NCBI RefSeq assembly: GCF_016862455.1
Contig: NZ_BOMZ01000051.1
Location: 114,614-178,613 of the forward strand
Length of the DNA: 64,000 nt
Reading direction: 5' to 3'
Origin: Actinoplanes utahensis
Lineage (GTDB): Bacteria; Actinomycetota; Actinomycetes; Mycobacteriales; Micromonosporaceae
A program made the position numbers and the translations under genes. Within the stretch, counting starts at the first letter, position 1. The number at the start of each line of letters is the position of its first letter. Positions 35,265-43,998 of this stretch are shown here, piece by piece. The notes under the pieces were generated by a model. The model had not been told where the DNA came from. It saw only the letters and a program-made list of their open reading frames with translations, and did not search any database.

Positions 35265-36992
35265 TCAGCGGCCGATCTTCCGGCGCACCATCCCGACCAC
35301 CTGGCTGACCTCCTGGACGCGCAGCAGCAGGGCCGTGCCCAGGTAGGCAACCATGATCACGGCGCCGCCGACGGCCAGCTGCAGGATCGCCTCGACCCGG
35401 CCGTCCGGCGCGCCGGAACCCGGCAGCAGGCGGACCACCAGGTAGGCGAGGCCGGCGGCCACTCCGGCGGCGACCGCCACCTTGAGCAGCGCGGTGACGA
35501 CCGAGCCGAGGTTGAGCCGGCCGATCCGGCGGCGCAGCACCGCCAGCGAGATCAACGCGGACACCAGGTAGGAGATGCCGTTGGCGGCGGTCATGCCGGC
35601 CGCGATCAGCGACTCGTTCAGGATCGCGGCGAGCACGAAGTAGCCGGTGATCCGGATCGCCACCACCGGCAGGTTGATCAGGGCGGCGGTCTTGTTGCCC
35701 TGGAGCGCGTAGAAGGCGTTGGTGCAGAGGAAGCTGATCGACAGCGGCAGCACCGCGAAGGCGGCCACGGTCAGCACCGTGCCCATGGCCAGCGCGTCGG
35801 AGTTGGTGATCCGGCCGCCCTGGAAGAGGAAGACCGCGATCGGGCCGCTCAGCACGGCGTAGACCACCACGATCGGCGCGAGGGCCGCGGATACCAGCTT
35901 GATGCCGCGGGTCAGGTCCTCGCTCACCTCGTGGAGCCGGCCGTCGGCGGCGGCCGCGCTCATCTTCGGCAGCAGCGCGGTCATCACCGAGACGCCGATG
36001 ATGCCGTGCGCCATCATCATCAGCAGGAAGACGTTGTTGAACGCCAGAGCGCCCGGGTTGTCCTCGCCCTCCGACCCGTTCAGGGCCCGGACCAGGGCGA
36101 ACACCGCGATCTGGTTGGCGCCCACATAGCAGAGCATCCAGCCGGCCAGGCTGCCGATCTCACCCAGCCCGAGCGCTCGCGGGTTCCACCGCCAGGCCCA
36201 GCGGAAACCGACCTTGCGCAGCGCCGGCAGCAGACCCAGCGCCTGGACCACCATGCCGAGCAGGGTGCCCAAGCCGATCAGGGCGATCTCGCCGGCCGTG
36301 ATGTTCTCCGGTGTCAGTTCCTTGTCGGTGCCGAAGACCAGCAGGAACACCCCGCACACCGCGATGACCACGACGTTGTTGAGGATCGGCGCCCACATCG
36401 GCGCGGCGAAGTGGCCGCGGACGTTGAGCACCGCGGCGATCAGCGCGGACAGGCCGGTGAAGAAGATGATCGGCAGGATCAGGTACGCGAAAGCGGTGAC
36501 CAGGTCGCGGAAGGCCGGGCTGGTGGTGTCGCTGCTCGTCTGGATCGCGGTGATCAGCGGTGCGGCCAGGACCACCAGGGCGGTGGCCACGCCGAGCATG
36601 ACGACCGCGAAGGACAGCAGCCGCTGGGTGAACTCCTGCCCGCCGTCCGGGTCGGCCTTGCGCCGCCGGACCAGCAGCGGGATCAGCACGCTGGAGAGGA
36701 TGCCGCCGAGCAGCAGCTCGTAGATCTGGCCGGGCAGGAACTGGGCGCCGGTGTACGCGTCACCGACCGCCTCGCCGAGGACCATGCCGATCAGCGCGTT
36801 ACGGACGAAGCCGATCACCCGGCTGACCAGGCTGCCGACCGCCATGATCGCGCTCTGGCCGGCGGTGCTGCCGCCCGGCTCGGCCGGGGACTCCTGCGGC
36901 GGGCCGTCGACCGAGATGACGGTCACACCGTCCTGCCGCGGTGGTTGACCGTCGGGTGCCGCGTGCGTGCTGCGGTACAGGCCGCCGTTCAC
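35265..36992 (-). CDS. murJ: Lipid II flippase MurJ (MviN)
   Basis: Moves lipid II across the membrane for peptidoglycan synthesis. 575 residues from the GTG at 36992, preceded by GGAGG; the frame is open another 147 bp upstream. There are fourteen or so hydrophobic helices, starting SAIMAVGSLVSRVIGFVRNA and ending VGGAVIMVAYLGTALLLRVQ. Characteristic MOP-superfamily segments include the first-helix Arg pair (SRVIGFVRNALIG) and QFLPGQIYELLLGGILSSVL. Only a short cytoplasmic tail (EVSQVVGMVRRKIGR) follows, so unlike mycobacterial MviN it has no fused pseudokinase; that domain is encoded 224 bp downstream. Confidence 0.94.
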   Translation of the reverse strand: MNGGLYRSTHAAPDGQPPRQDGVTVISVDGPPQESPAEPGGSTAGQSAIMAVGSLVSRVIGFVRNALIGMVLGEAVGDAYTGAQFLPGQIYELLLGGILSSVLIPLLVRRRKADPDGGQEFTQRLLSFAVVMLGVATALVVLAAPLITAIQTSSDTTSPAFRDLVTAFAYLILPIIFFTGLSALIAAVLNVRGHFAAPMWAPILNNVVVIAVCGVFLLVFGTDKELTPENITAGEIALIGLGTLLGMVVQALGLLPALRKVGFRWAWRWNPRALGLGEIGSLAGWMLCYVGANQIAVFALVRALNGSEGEDNPGALAFNNVFLLMMMAHGIIGVSVMTALLPKMSAAAADGRLHEVSEDLTRGIKLVSAALAPIVVVYAVLSGPIAVFLFQGGRITNSDALAMGTVLTVAAFAVLPLSISFLCTNAFYALQGNKTAALINLPVVAIRITGYFVLAAILNESLIAAGMTAANGISYLVSALISLAVLRRRIGRLNLGSVVTALLKVAVAAGVAAGLAYLVVRLLPGSGAPDGRVEAILQLAVGGAVIMVAYLGTALLLRVQEVSQVVGMVRRKIGR

Positions 36993-37041
36993 CAAAGCCT
37001 CCAGAGCCCTGCCGATGTTGCAGCCACCATAAAGGCAAAAC

Positions 37042-37956
37042 TCACACGTGGTGACGTAGGAGGGTGCCGGGCTCGGCGCCGGCCAGCGTCTCCACCATCC
37101 AGCATGCCTCCAGTGGGACCAGCGGCTCACTGAGCGCATCCAGCACCGTCGGGTGGTCGCAGCCGGCCTCGGTCAGCGCGCCGAGCAGAGCCGGCACTCC
37201 CGCCAGGTCACCGGAGTCGGCGATGCGCCGGGCCAGCGGGCGCGTCGCGGCGTACCACTCCTGCTCGGGGAGGAGGGTGAGGACGGTGTTCGTACGGCGT
37301 ACGAGATCGGAAAGGTCTTCGTGGGGGAACCGCTCGCCCATGCGGACCTGGAGACGAGGGACCGCCGGGGTGCTCAGGATCGCGACCTCGGCCTCGTCCA
37401 GGACCTGCGGTGACGGCCCCGGGGACGCCGGCCACCAGCGCTCGTCGGCGAAGATCGGAAGCGGAGCCTGCTCCGGTCCGGCGGGAACGGTGGCGGGCAC
37501 CTCGCGGCGCAGCGATCGGTATGCCGCCTCCCGCACCGCCGCCACCGCGGCCGGATCGTCGGCGTCCCCGGCCGGGGCGAACGGCGACAGCAGCGCGACC
37601 ACCAGGCCCGGATGCGGCAGCAGGGGGTCGGCGAGGGCGATCACACGGGCGAAGGACTCCAGCTCCGACCAGTGGAGGGCGGCCGGGTACGGGCCACCGG
37701 CCTCCGCGTAGCCCAGGTGCTCCGGCTCGCTGGAGGCGGGCCGCCGGAGCCCGAACGTCCGGTCGCCGGAGGGCAGGTCGATCCGCAGGACCAGCGCATA
37801 TCCGCCGACCACCGGGAACGAGACGCGCACCTCGGCGGGAAGGTCACCGGTGCGGATCGGCCTGCCGGTCCAGAAATCGGGGTCCTCGGTCAGGCGGCGT
37901 AGCGCCTCGGAAACGGGCATCCCGTAATCCTGCCCGCCGATGGCGCGGAGTGTCAC
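37042..37956 (-). CDS. Unknown soluble protein between cca and murJ (304 aa)
   Basis: Not recognised. The GTG at 37956 (TLRAIGGQDYGMPVSEALRR) follows GGACGGGGAA; the ATG at 37920 is an alternative. No signal peptide or membrane helix is visible. A strand-rich N-terminal half (VRVSFPVVGGYALVLRIDLP) and a helical C-terminal half (PLARRIADSGDLAGVPALLG) suggest two domains. In mycobacteria this interval holds a MutT hydrolase and a large membrane protein (Rv3908-Rv3909); neither pattern (no Nudix box, no helices) is found here. It is 50 bp upstream of the murJ start and probably cotranscribed. Coding statistics look right. Confidence 0.75.
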   Translation of the reverse strand: MTLRAIGGQDYGMPVSEALRRLTEDPDFWTGRPIRTGDLPAEVRVSFPVVGGYALVLRIDLPSGDRTFGLRRPASSEPEHLGYAEAGGPYPAALHWSELESFARVIALADPLLPHPGLVVALLSPFAPAGDADDPAAVAAVREAAYRSLRREVPATVPAGPEQAPLPIFADERWWPASPGPSPQVLDEAEVAILSTPAVPRLQVRMGERFPHEDLSDLVRRTNTVLTLLPEQEWYAATRPLARRIADSGDLAGVPALLGALTEAGCDHPTVLDALSEPLVPLEACWMVETLAGAEPGTLLRHHV

Positions 37957-38022
37957 TTCCCCGTCCCACCGCCCTACCCACCACCCGAATGCGGACCTTC
38001 GGCCAGATAGGCTGGTCATCCC

Positions 38023-39453
38023 ATGTCTGTGTTGAACGACGCCCAGCAGAGAGCGGTAGCCGAGTTGCTCCGCGTGTCCCCCGTCGCCGATGAGCTCGGC
38101 CGCCGGTTCACCGCCGCCGGTCATGAGCTGCACCTGGTCGGCGGATCGGTCCGTGACGCGCTGCTCGGCAGTCTCGGCGACGACCTCGACTTCTGCACCG
38201 ACGCCCACCCCGAGCAGACCCTCGCGGTGGTGAACGGCTGGGCGGACGCGATCTGGGAGACCGGCCGCGAGTTCGGCACGATCGGCATCCAGAAGAACGG
38301 GCTGCGGATCGAGATCACCACGTATCGGGCGGAGTCCTACGACGGGGTCACCCGCAACCCGGTGGTCTCCTACGGCACGTCGCTGATCGACGACCTGTCC
38401 CGGCGTGACTTCACCATCAACGCGATGGCGGTGTCGGTGCCCGGGCACGAGTTCACCGACCCGTTCGGCGGCCTCACCGACCTGGCCGCCCGGGTGATCC
38501 GGACGCCGGCCGCGCCGTCGATCTCGTTCGGCGACGATCCACTGCGGATGCTGCGCGCGGCCCGGTTCGCGGCGAAGCTGCGCTTCACTGTGGACGAGCC
38601 GGTCGTCGCGGCGATGCGGGACATGGCGCCGGACCTCGACCGGATCACGGCGGAGCGGATCCGGGACGAGTTCACCAAGCTGATGAGCGCCGCCGACCCG
38701 CTGACCGGTCTGCGCCTGCTGGTCGACACCGGTCTGGCCGACCGGTTCCTGCCGGAGATCTCCGGCCTCAAGCTGGAGATCGACGAGCACGCCCAGCACA
38801 AGGACGTCTACGAGCACACGCTGATCGTGGTCCGCAACGCGATGCGTCTCGAGGGTGACGAGGGCCCGGACTTCGTGCTGCGGATGGCCGCGCTGATGCA
38901 TGACATCGGCAAGCCCGCCACCAAGGCGGTCGGCCGCGACGGGCGGGTCAGCTTCCACCACCACGAGGTGGTCGGGGCGCGGCTCACCAAGCAGCGGATG
39001 AAGGCCATGAAGTACCCCAAGGACGTGACCTCCGAGGTGGTCGGGCTGGTCGCCCTGCACCTTCGTTTCTACGGGTACGGCCGGGGTGAGTGGACCGATT
39101 CCGCGGTGCGGCGTTATGTCACCGACGCCGGCCCGCTGCTGTCCCGGCTGCACAAGCTGACCCGTTCCGACGTCACCACGCGCAACCGGCGCAAGGCCTC
39201 CCAGTTGGCCGCCGATTACGACGCGCTGGAGGAGCGGATCGCCCGGATCGCGGCCGAGGAGGACCTGGCCAAGGTCCGGCCCGACCTGGACGGCAACGCG
39301 ATCATGGAGCTGCTCGGGGTGCCGCCTGGCCCGATCGTCGGCCAGGCCTGGCGTCACCTCAAGGAGCTGCGGCTCGACCGTGGCCCGCTCGATCGTGACG
39401 AGGCCGAGGCGGAGCTTCTCAAGTGGGCCCGCGAGCAAGGTCACATCTCTTAA
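38023..39453 (+). CDS. cca: CCA-adding tRNA nucleotidyltransferase / poly(A)-polymerase family
   Basis: Adds or repairs the 3' CCA of tRNA; 476 residues. Class II nucleotidyltransferase signature: LVGGSVRDALLGSLGDDLDF (GGxVRD with the catalytic Asp pair DLD). The nucleobase-selection region includes RRDFTINAMAVSV and DDPLRMLRAARFAAKLRF. A C-terminal HD domain (RMAALMHDIGKPATK; FHHHEVVGARLTKQRMK) gives possible phosphatase activity, as in bacterial CCA enzymes with HD domains. It is on the plus strand, divergent from the unknown gene/murJ block. In mycobacterial annotation the equivalent is pcnA (Rv3907c). Confidence 0.94.
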   Translation: MSVLNDAQQRAVAELLRVSPVADELGRRFTAAGHELHLVGGSVRDALLGSLGDDLDFCTDAHPEQTLAVVNGWADAIWETGREFGTIGIQKNGLRIEITTYRAESYDGVTRNPVVSYGTSLIDDLSRRDFTINAMAVSVPGHEFTDPFGGLTDLAARVIRTPAAPSISFGDDPLRMLRAARFAAKLRFTVDEPVVAAMRDMAPDLDRITAERIRDEFTKLMSAADPLTGLRLLVDTGLADRFLPEISGLKLEIDEHAQHKDVYEHTLIVVRNAMRLEGDEGPDFVLRMAALMHDIGKPATKAVGRDGRVSFHHHEVVGARLTKQRMKAMKYPKDVTSEVVGLVALHLRFYGYGRGEWTDSAVRRYVTDAGPLLSRLHKLTRSDVTTRNRRKASQLAADYDALEERIARIAAEEDLAKVRPDLDGNAIMELLGVPPGPIVGQAWRHLKELRLDRGPLDRDEAEAELLKWAREQGHIS

Positions 39454-39577
39454 TCTGCATTCGTGATAGTGACGTGGATCACTCATAACCGGGACGCGCG
39501 TCGAAACGGTAGCGTTCTATGCTGAGCCCCGACTCACCGGTCCGCATCGAGCCGGTCTGAATCTTCGGGGATTCCTC

Positions 39578-40822
39578 ATGTTCTTGATCAACCGTCGGGC
39601 TCTTGCTGTCATCGGCGCCGCAGCCGCGGCCATCGGCACCACCGGCTTCCTCGCGACCCCGGCCCAGGCGGCCAGCGTCGGCGTGGCGCGGGTCGTCGGG
39701 ACCAACGCCGTCTACTTCCAGGCCGCTGCCGGTCAGGCCAACACCCTGTCCATCAGCGTCTCCGGCCGGACCACGATCCTGGACGACGTGGTCGCGATCC
39801 AGGCGGGCGCCGGCTGCAAGGCCGTCTCCGGGGACCGGACCAAGGTCACCTGCACCACGTCGGCCGGGACCGCGGGCTACAACGTTCAGCTCGGCGACAA
39901 GAACGACAGCCTCTACAACCGCACCTCGCTGTACCTGATGGCGAACGGCGCCGACGGCGACGACAAGCTGTACGGCGGCAGCGGCCGGGACGTGGTCTAC
40001 GGCGGCAACGGCATCGACGTGCTGAGCACCGGCAACGGTAACGACGCGCTGTCCGGCGGCGGTTCCAACGACACCCTCTACGGTGGCGCGGGCGACGACC
40101 TCATCTACGGGGGCCTCGGAGCCGACCGGGTCTACGGCGGCGCCGGCGACGACACGGTCCAGGCGGAGGCCGGCGACGACTTCGTCTGGGGCGAGGCCGG
40201 CTGGGACGAGATCTACGGTGGCGAGGGCATCGACTCGATCGCCGGCGGCACCGAGGTCGACTTCGTTGAAGGCGGCAACGGCAACGACAAGATCTGGGGC
40301 GGTTCCGGCGAGTTCTACGACGTGGACCTCGGCTGGTTCGGCGACGTCCTCGACGGCAACGGTGGTAACGACACCGTGTCCGGTGAGGACGGCATCGACC
40401 TCGTCCTGGGTGGCGCCGGCAACGACATGCTCGGTGGCCAGAACGGCAACGACGAGATCCAGGGCGGCGACGGCGCCGACCAGATGTGGGGCCAGGCGGG
40501 CGACGACGACCTCTGGGGCGAGGGCGGCGACGACCGGCTCTCCGGCAACGAGGGCGACGACTACCTGATCGGCGAGGACTTCGCCGGCGGTGAGCCCGTC
40601 GGCAACCCGGCCGCCCTGGACGTGGCCGACGGTGGCGCGCACCTCTACGAGGACGTCTGCTTCGTGATGACCGCGGCGAACGCCACCAGCACCTGCGAGA
40701 TCGTGATCACCCCGACCTCCGGCGCCCTCTCGGCCGAGCCCGGCAAGGGCAAGGCCGCTGCTCCGGCCGACCAGGACGCCCGCGTCGCGGCCGTCAAGGA
40801 ACTGCTGACCAGCCGTAACTGA
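39578..40822 (+). CDS. Secreted RTX-type calcium-binding repeat protein
   Basis: 414 residues. A Sec-type signal peptide covers residues 1-31 (basic FLINRRALAVIG, hydrophobic core, ATPAQA cleavage site). Residues about 35-120 form an unknown N-terminal domain with two cysteines (GAGCKAVSG, KVTCTTS). About 23 nonapeptide-like RTX repeats (GGxGxDxLYGG, such as GGAGDDLIYG, GGAGDDTVQA, GGQNGNDEIQGG) run from about 125 to 340 and should form a Ca2+-bound parallel beta roll. The C-terminus is Ala/Lys-rich with one further cysteine pair. No type I secretion genes are nearby, and a Sec signal makes them unnecessary. The role is unknown; such proteins often act in surface or matrix binding. A strong terminator follows. 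Confidence 0.85.
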   Translation: MFLINRRALAVIGAAAAAIGTTGFLATPAQAASVGVARVVGTNAVYFQAAAGQANTLSISVSGRTTILDDVVAIQAGAGCKAVSGDRTKVTCTTSAGTAGYNVQLGDKNDSLYNRTSLYLMANGADGDDKLYGGSGRDVVYGGNGIDVLSTGNGNDALSGGGSNDTLYGGAGDDLIYGGLGADRVYGGAGDDTVQAEAGDDFVWGEAGWDEIYGGEGIDSIAGGTEVDFVEGGNGNDKIWGGSGEFYDVDLGWFGDVLDGNGGNDTVSGEDGIDLVLGGAGNDMLGGQNGNDEIQGGDGADQMWGQAGDDDLWGEGGDDRLSGNEGDDYLIGEDFAGGEPVGNPAALDVADGGAHLYEDVCFVMTAANATSTCEIVITPTSGALSAEPGKGKAAAPADQDARVAAVKELLTSRN

Positions 40823-40833
40823 TCGAATTCGGA

Positions 40834-40878
40834 AAACGGCCCGGCCGTCCGGCTTCCCGCCGGACGGCCGGGCCGTTT
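40834..40878. terminator. Strong terminator after the RTX gene
   Basis: AAACGGCCCGGCCGTCCGG (40834-40852) pairs over 19 bp with its complement at 40860-40878, loop CTTCCCG, ending in TTT. Confidence 0.9.
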
Positions 40879-40911
40879 CGCATTCCGGTCGGGCGCGGGA
40901 GGATGGGCGGC

Positions 40912-41367
40912 ATGTTCGTGGTGCAGACACCGATCGGCCCACTGGGGGTGCGGGTGGTGGGCGACGTCGTGGTCGGCGTGCGATTCGGTGCGGAGAACGG
41001 CCCGTCCGCCGACCATCCGGCGGCGGTGGAGCTCGGTGCCTACTTCGCCGGTGAGCTCACCGACTTCGCCGTGCCGTTCGAGCTGCGTGGCGGGTCCGCG
41101 TTCGAGCGGGCGGTCTGGGGCGAGATCGCCCGGATCCCGTACGGGGAGATGGTCACCTACGGGGCGATCGCGACCGCGCTGGGCGACCCGGGAGCGGCCC
41201 GTGCCGTGGGGACGGCGTGCAACCGCAACCCGATCCCGGTGATCGTGCCGTGTCACCGGGTCGTCGGCGCGGGCGGCAAGATGGTCGGCTTCGGCGGCGG
41301 CCTGGAGCGCAAGCGCATCCTGCTGGAGCTGGAGGCCCGGGTCGCGTTGCAGCGGGCCTGGGGCTGA
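40912..41367 (+). CDS. ogt: Methylated-DNA--protein-cysteine methyltransferase
   Basis: Suicide repair of O6-methylguanine by methyl transfer to its own cysteine; 151 residues. The ATG at 40912 (FVVQTPIGPLGVRVV) has GGGAGG at a better distance than the ATG 9 bp earlier. The catalytic motif is IPVIVPCHRVVGAGGKMVGF (PCHR). The helix-turn-helix and 'arginine finger' region is YGEMVTYGAIATALGDPGAARAVG. It is shorter than Ada, so no N-terminal transcription domain. The gene ends 10 bp before the stop of the opposing lipoprotein gene. Confidence 0.95.
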   Translation: MFVVQTPIGPLGVRVVGDVVVGVRFGAENGPSADHPAAVELGAYFAGELTDFAVPFELRGGSAFERAVWGEIARIPYGEMVTYGAIATALGDPGAARAVGTACNRNPIPVIVPCHRVVGAGGKMVGFGGGLERKRILLELEARVALQRAWG

Positions 41368-41377
41368 CCGGCCCGGG

Positions 41378-42001
41378 TCAGTCGCCGGCGGGCAGGCAAC
41401 CGCCGTCGGCGGTCGTGCTGCCGTACTCGATGTGCGCGCCGTACTCACGGCTCAGATAGCCGACGATGCAGGCCTGGCCGGTCCAGTTGCCGATGATCAC
41501 GCCGTCGTGTGGCATCCGGTCGCGGCTGCCGGGAGCGCGGACGTACGACTCGGGCAGACCGGCCGCGGTGAGGGCCTTCTCGACGGCCCTCTTGTCGTAC
41601 ACCTTCCTCTCATGCAGTGGCCGCAACGCGTCCTCCGCCCGGATCGCACATCGGATCGCGCCCGGAAGAGCGGTCTCGGGCAGCGGCCGGCGGTTCAGAT
41701 AGGCGTCGTTCGCCTCCATCTGGCGGCGCAGCATCTCCTCGCGGTACGCCTCGTCGAGGTACTCGTTCGACGGGCGGGGCAGCGCGCCCTCACTGCGCGG
41801 GGTGGCGACGTCGGCGGGGGTGGCCGAGCGGCCCGGCGCGGTCGTCGCCTTCGTGCACGGCAGTGTGTCGGTCGCGGGCGGCAGGGAGACCGCGATCATC
41901 GGGGAAGCCGCGTTCCCGCCGTCGGGGCGGGCGCCCGGCTCGGCGCAGGCGGACAGCAGCGACAGCGCCACGAGGATCGGTACGTATCGCCCGGCATGCA
42001 T
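41378..42001 (-). CDS. Putative lipoprotein
   Basis: 207 residues from the ATG at 42001 (HAGRYVPILVALSLLSACAE). The sequence LLSAC is a good lipobox, so the mature protein should be lipid-anchored at Cys19. The rest is hydrophilic with several cysteines (LPCTKATT, GAIRCAIRAED, GQACIVGYLS, GGCLPAGD) that could form two disulphides outside the cell. The segment SNEYLDEAYREEMLRRQMEA is helical. No family is recognised. It is divergently oriented to nothing nearby; ino1 lies upstream on the same strand, separated by a hairpin. Confidence 0.75.
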   Translation of the reverse strand: MHAGRYVPILVALSLLSACAEPGARPDGGNAASPMIAVSLPPATDTLPCTKATTAPGRSATPADVATPRSEGALPRPSNEYLDEAYREEMLRRQMEANDAYLNRRPLPETALPGAIRCAIRAEDALRPLHERKVYDKRAVEKALTAAGLPESYVRAPGSRDRMPHDGVIIGNWTGQACIVGYLSREYGAHIEYGSTTADGGCLPAGD

Positions 42002-42022
42002 GAACGAGCACTGTAGCGGACA

Positions 42023-42062
42023 CGAATCAGGCCGGGCCGCGGGTGCGGTCCGGCCTGATTCG
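42023..42062 (-). terminator. Terminator downstream of ino1
   Basis: CGAATCAGGCCGG (42023-42035) and its exact complement CCGGCCTGATTCG (42050-42062), 14-base loop, starting 15 bp past the ino1 stop. Confidence 0.8.
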
Positions 42063-42077
42063 GATGTTGCAGCGGGG

Positions 42078-43157
42078 TCAGCGCTCGACGTCACCGCGGA
42101 TGAACGCCTCGACGGCCTCGTGGGCGTCGTGGTCGCTGTACTGCACCGGCGGGGACTTCATGAAGTACGACGACGCGGACAGGATCGGGCCACCGACGCC
42201 GCGGTCCTTGGCGATCTTCGCCGCGCGGACCGCGTCGATGATCACGCCGGCCGAGTTCGGGGAGTCCCACACCTCGAGCTTGAGCTCGGCGTTCAGCGGG
42301 GTGTCGCCGAAGGACCGGCCCTCGAGACGGATGTACGCCCACTTGCGGTCGTCGAGCCACGGCACGTGGTCCGACGGGCCGATGTGCACGTCGCTCTTGA
42401 TCATCTCGTGCGGGATCTGGCTGGTGACCGACTGCGTCTTCGAGATCTTCTTCGAGACCAGGCGGTTGCGCTCCAGCATGTTCATGAAGTCCATGTTGCC
42501 GCCGAAGTTGAGCTGGTAGGTACGCAGCAGCTCGACACCACGGTCCTCGAACAGCTTCGCCAGCGCACGGTGCACGATGGTGGCGCCGACCTGGCTCTTG
42601 ATGTCGTCACCGACGATCGGCAGACCGGCGTCGGTGAACTTCTGCGCCCACTCCGGGTCCGAGGCGATGAAGACGGGCAGCGCGTTCACGAAGGCGCAGC
42701 CGGCGTCGATCGCGGCCTGGGCGTAGAACTTGTCGGCCTCCTCGGAGCCCACCGGAAGGTACGACACGACGACGTCGACCTCGGCGTCCCGCAGAGCCTG
42801 CGCGACGTCGACGACCTCGGCGCCCGACTCCTCGATGATCTCCCGGTAGTACGTGCCCAGACCGTCGAAGGTCGGGCCGCGCTGCACGGTGACGCCGGTC
42901 GGCGGCACGTCGGTCAGCTTGATGGTGTTGTTCTCGCTGGCGACGATCGCCTCGCTGAGGTCCATGCCGACCTTCTTGGCGTCCACATCGAACGCCGCGA
43001 CGAACTTCACGTCCGAGACGTGATAGTCGCCGAAGGTCACGTGCATGAGACCCGGAACGCGGTCGTTGGGGTCGGCGTTCTTGTAGTACTCCACGCCCTG
43101 CACGAGGGACGAGGCGCAGTTACCCACACCGACGATGGCGACGCGGACGGAGCCCAT
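42078..43157 (-). CDS. ino1: Myo-inositol-1-phosphate synthase
   Basis: Converts glucose 6-phosphate to inositol 1-phosphate using NAD, first step to phosphatidylinositol and mycothiol. 359 residues, the actinobacterial short form. The ATG at 43157 (GSVRVAIVGVGNCASSLVQG) has GGAGG eight bases upstream; the open frame extends further. The NAD motif is VAIVGVGNCASSL; the conserved GDDIKSQVGATIVHRALAKL and LNFGGNMDFMNMLERNRL segments hold active-site lysines. It lies directly after padR on the same strand (23-bp gap), as in mycobacteria (Rv0046c-Rv0047c), so both may answer to the palindrome at 43863. Confidence 0.97.
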   Translation of the reverse strand: MGSVRVAIVGVGNCASSLVQGVEYYKNADPNDRVPGLMHVTFGDYHVSDVKFVAAFDVDAKKVGMDLSEAIVASENNTIKLTDVPPTGVTVQRGPTFDGLGTYYREIIEESGAEVVDVAQALRDAEVDVVVSYLPVGSEEADKFYAQAAIDAGCAFVNALPVFIASDPEWAQKFTDAGLPIVGDDIKSQVGATIVHRALAKLFEDRGVELLRTYQLNFGGNMDFMNMLERNRLVSKKISKTQSVTSQIPHEMIKSDVHIGPSDHVPWLDDRKWAYIRLEGRSFGDTPLNAELKLEVWDSPNSAGVIIDAVRAAKIAKDRGVGGPILSASSYFMKSPPVQYSDHDAHEAVEAFIRGDVER

Positions 43158-43180
43158 CGCGTTTGCCTCCTTGTTGTTCA

Positions 43181-43840
43181 TCACGGCCGGTCCTGGAGGG
43201 GACGCGGTGTTTCGGGGGAAGCCGCTCCCGGCGCCGGCGGTCCACCGGCGGGTGCGGGGTTCGGTGCGCCGGCGAGACCGGCGCGATTTCGGAAAGCAGG
43301 GGTCCGGCCGGAGCGCTCGTTGGTGATCAGCTCCTCCAGCCAGCGGACCTCGCGCTCGCACGCGTCCAGCCCGTGTCGCTGCAGCTCCAGCGTGTACGCG
43401 TCGAGACGGTCGGCGGCCCGGGCCAGGATCTCGCGCAGTCCCTCGCGGCGCTCCTCGATGCGGCGCCGCCGGCCCTCCAGGATGCGGAGGCGGGTGGCGC
43501 GATCGGTGCGCGAGAAGAAAGTGAAGTGCACCCCGAAGCCGGCGTCGTCGTACGTCTCCGGGCCGGCCTGGGTCAGCAGGTCGGCGAAGTGCTCCTTGCC
43601 CTCTGCGGTGATCTTGTAGACAACGCGCCCCCGCTTGCTGGTCATCGGGGGAATGATGTCGTTGTTGGTCTCTGCCTCACTGATCCAGCCGGCCAGCTTC
43701 AGCCGCTTCAGAGTGGGGTAAAGGGTGCCGTAACTGATCGCGGCGCGGAGTGTGCCGAGTTTGGTGGCGAGTTCCTTACGGAGCTCGTACCCGTGCATCG
43801 GGGCCTCCTGAAGGAGGCCGAGGATCGCCAATTCCAGCAT
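43181..43840 (-). CDS. PadR-family transcriptional regulator
   Basis: 219 residues from the ATG at 43840 (LELAILGLLQEAPMHGYELR), preceded by GGGAGGG. Winged helix-turn-helix: ELRKELATKLGTLRAAISYG then TLYPTLKRLKLAGWI, with the wing MTSKRGRVVYKITAEGKEHF. The C-terminal coiled region (RRRRIEERREGLREILARAA) is the usual dimerisation part; a Pro/Ala-rich tail of about 45 residues is extra. Homologue of Rv0047c by position and pattern. A perfect inverted repeat 22 bp upstream of its start is the likely operator, implying autoregulation and possibly control of ino1 downstream. Confidence 0.93.
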   Translation of the reverse strand: MLELAILGLLQEAPMHGYELRKELATKLGTLRAAISYGTLYPTLKRLKLAGWISEAETNNDIIPPMTSKRGRVVYKITAEGKEHFADLLTQAGPETYDDAGFGVHFTFFSRTDRATRLRILEGRRRRIEERREGLREILARAADRLDAYTLELQRHGLDACEREVRWLEELITNERSGRTPAFRNRAGLAGAPNPAPAGGPPAPGAASPETPRPLQDRP

Positions 43841-43862
43841 GGCCCTCCCTCGAACTGTGTCC

Positions 43863-43885
43863 CGATGTATCGGCTCGATACATCG
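43863..43885. promoter_or_regulatory. PadR-type operator palindrome
   Basis: CGATGTATCG (43863-43872), spacer GCT, CGATACATCG (43876-43885): a perfect 10-bp inverted repeat containing the ATGT...ACAT halves typical of PadR operators. It ends between the divergent padR and DUF5318 genes, closer to padR. Confidence 0.8.
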
Positions 43886-43998
43886 CAACCGTAGATCGGG
43901 ACCTCCGGCTCTGCAACTCCGGGGTCCCTGTGCAGTCATTGCGCCACGCTGTGTGATGGCTGTCGCCGGGGGCGCGGGGACCGCGTACTCTCTTCGCC

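Noticed and set aside
37042..39486. 814-codon minus-strand frame covering cca
   Set aside because: Only the last 304 codons (37956-37042) look like a gene. The rest is antisense to cca, which has clear motifs.
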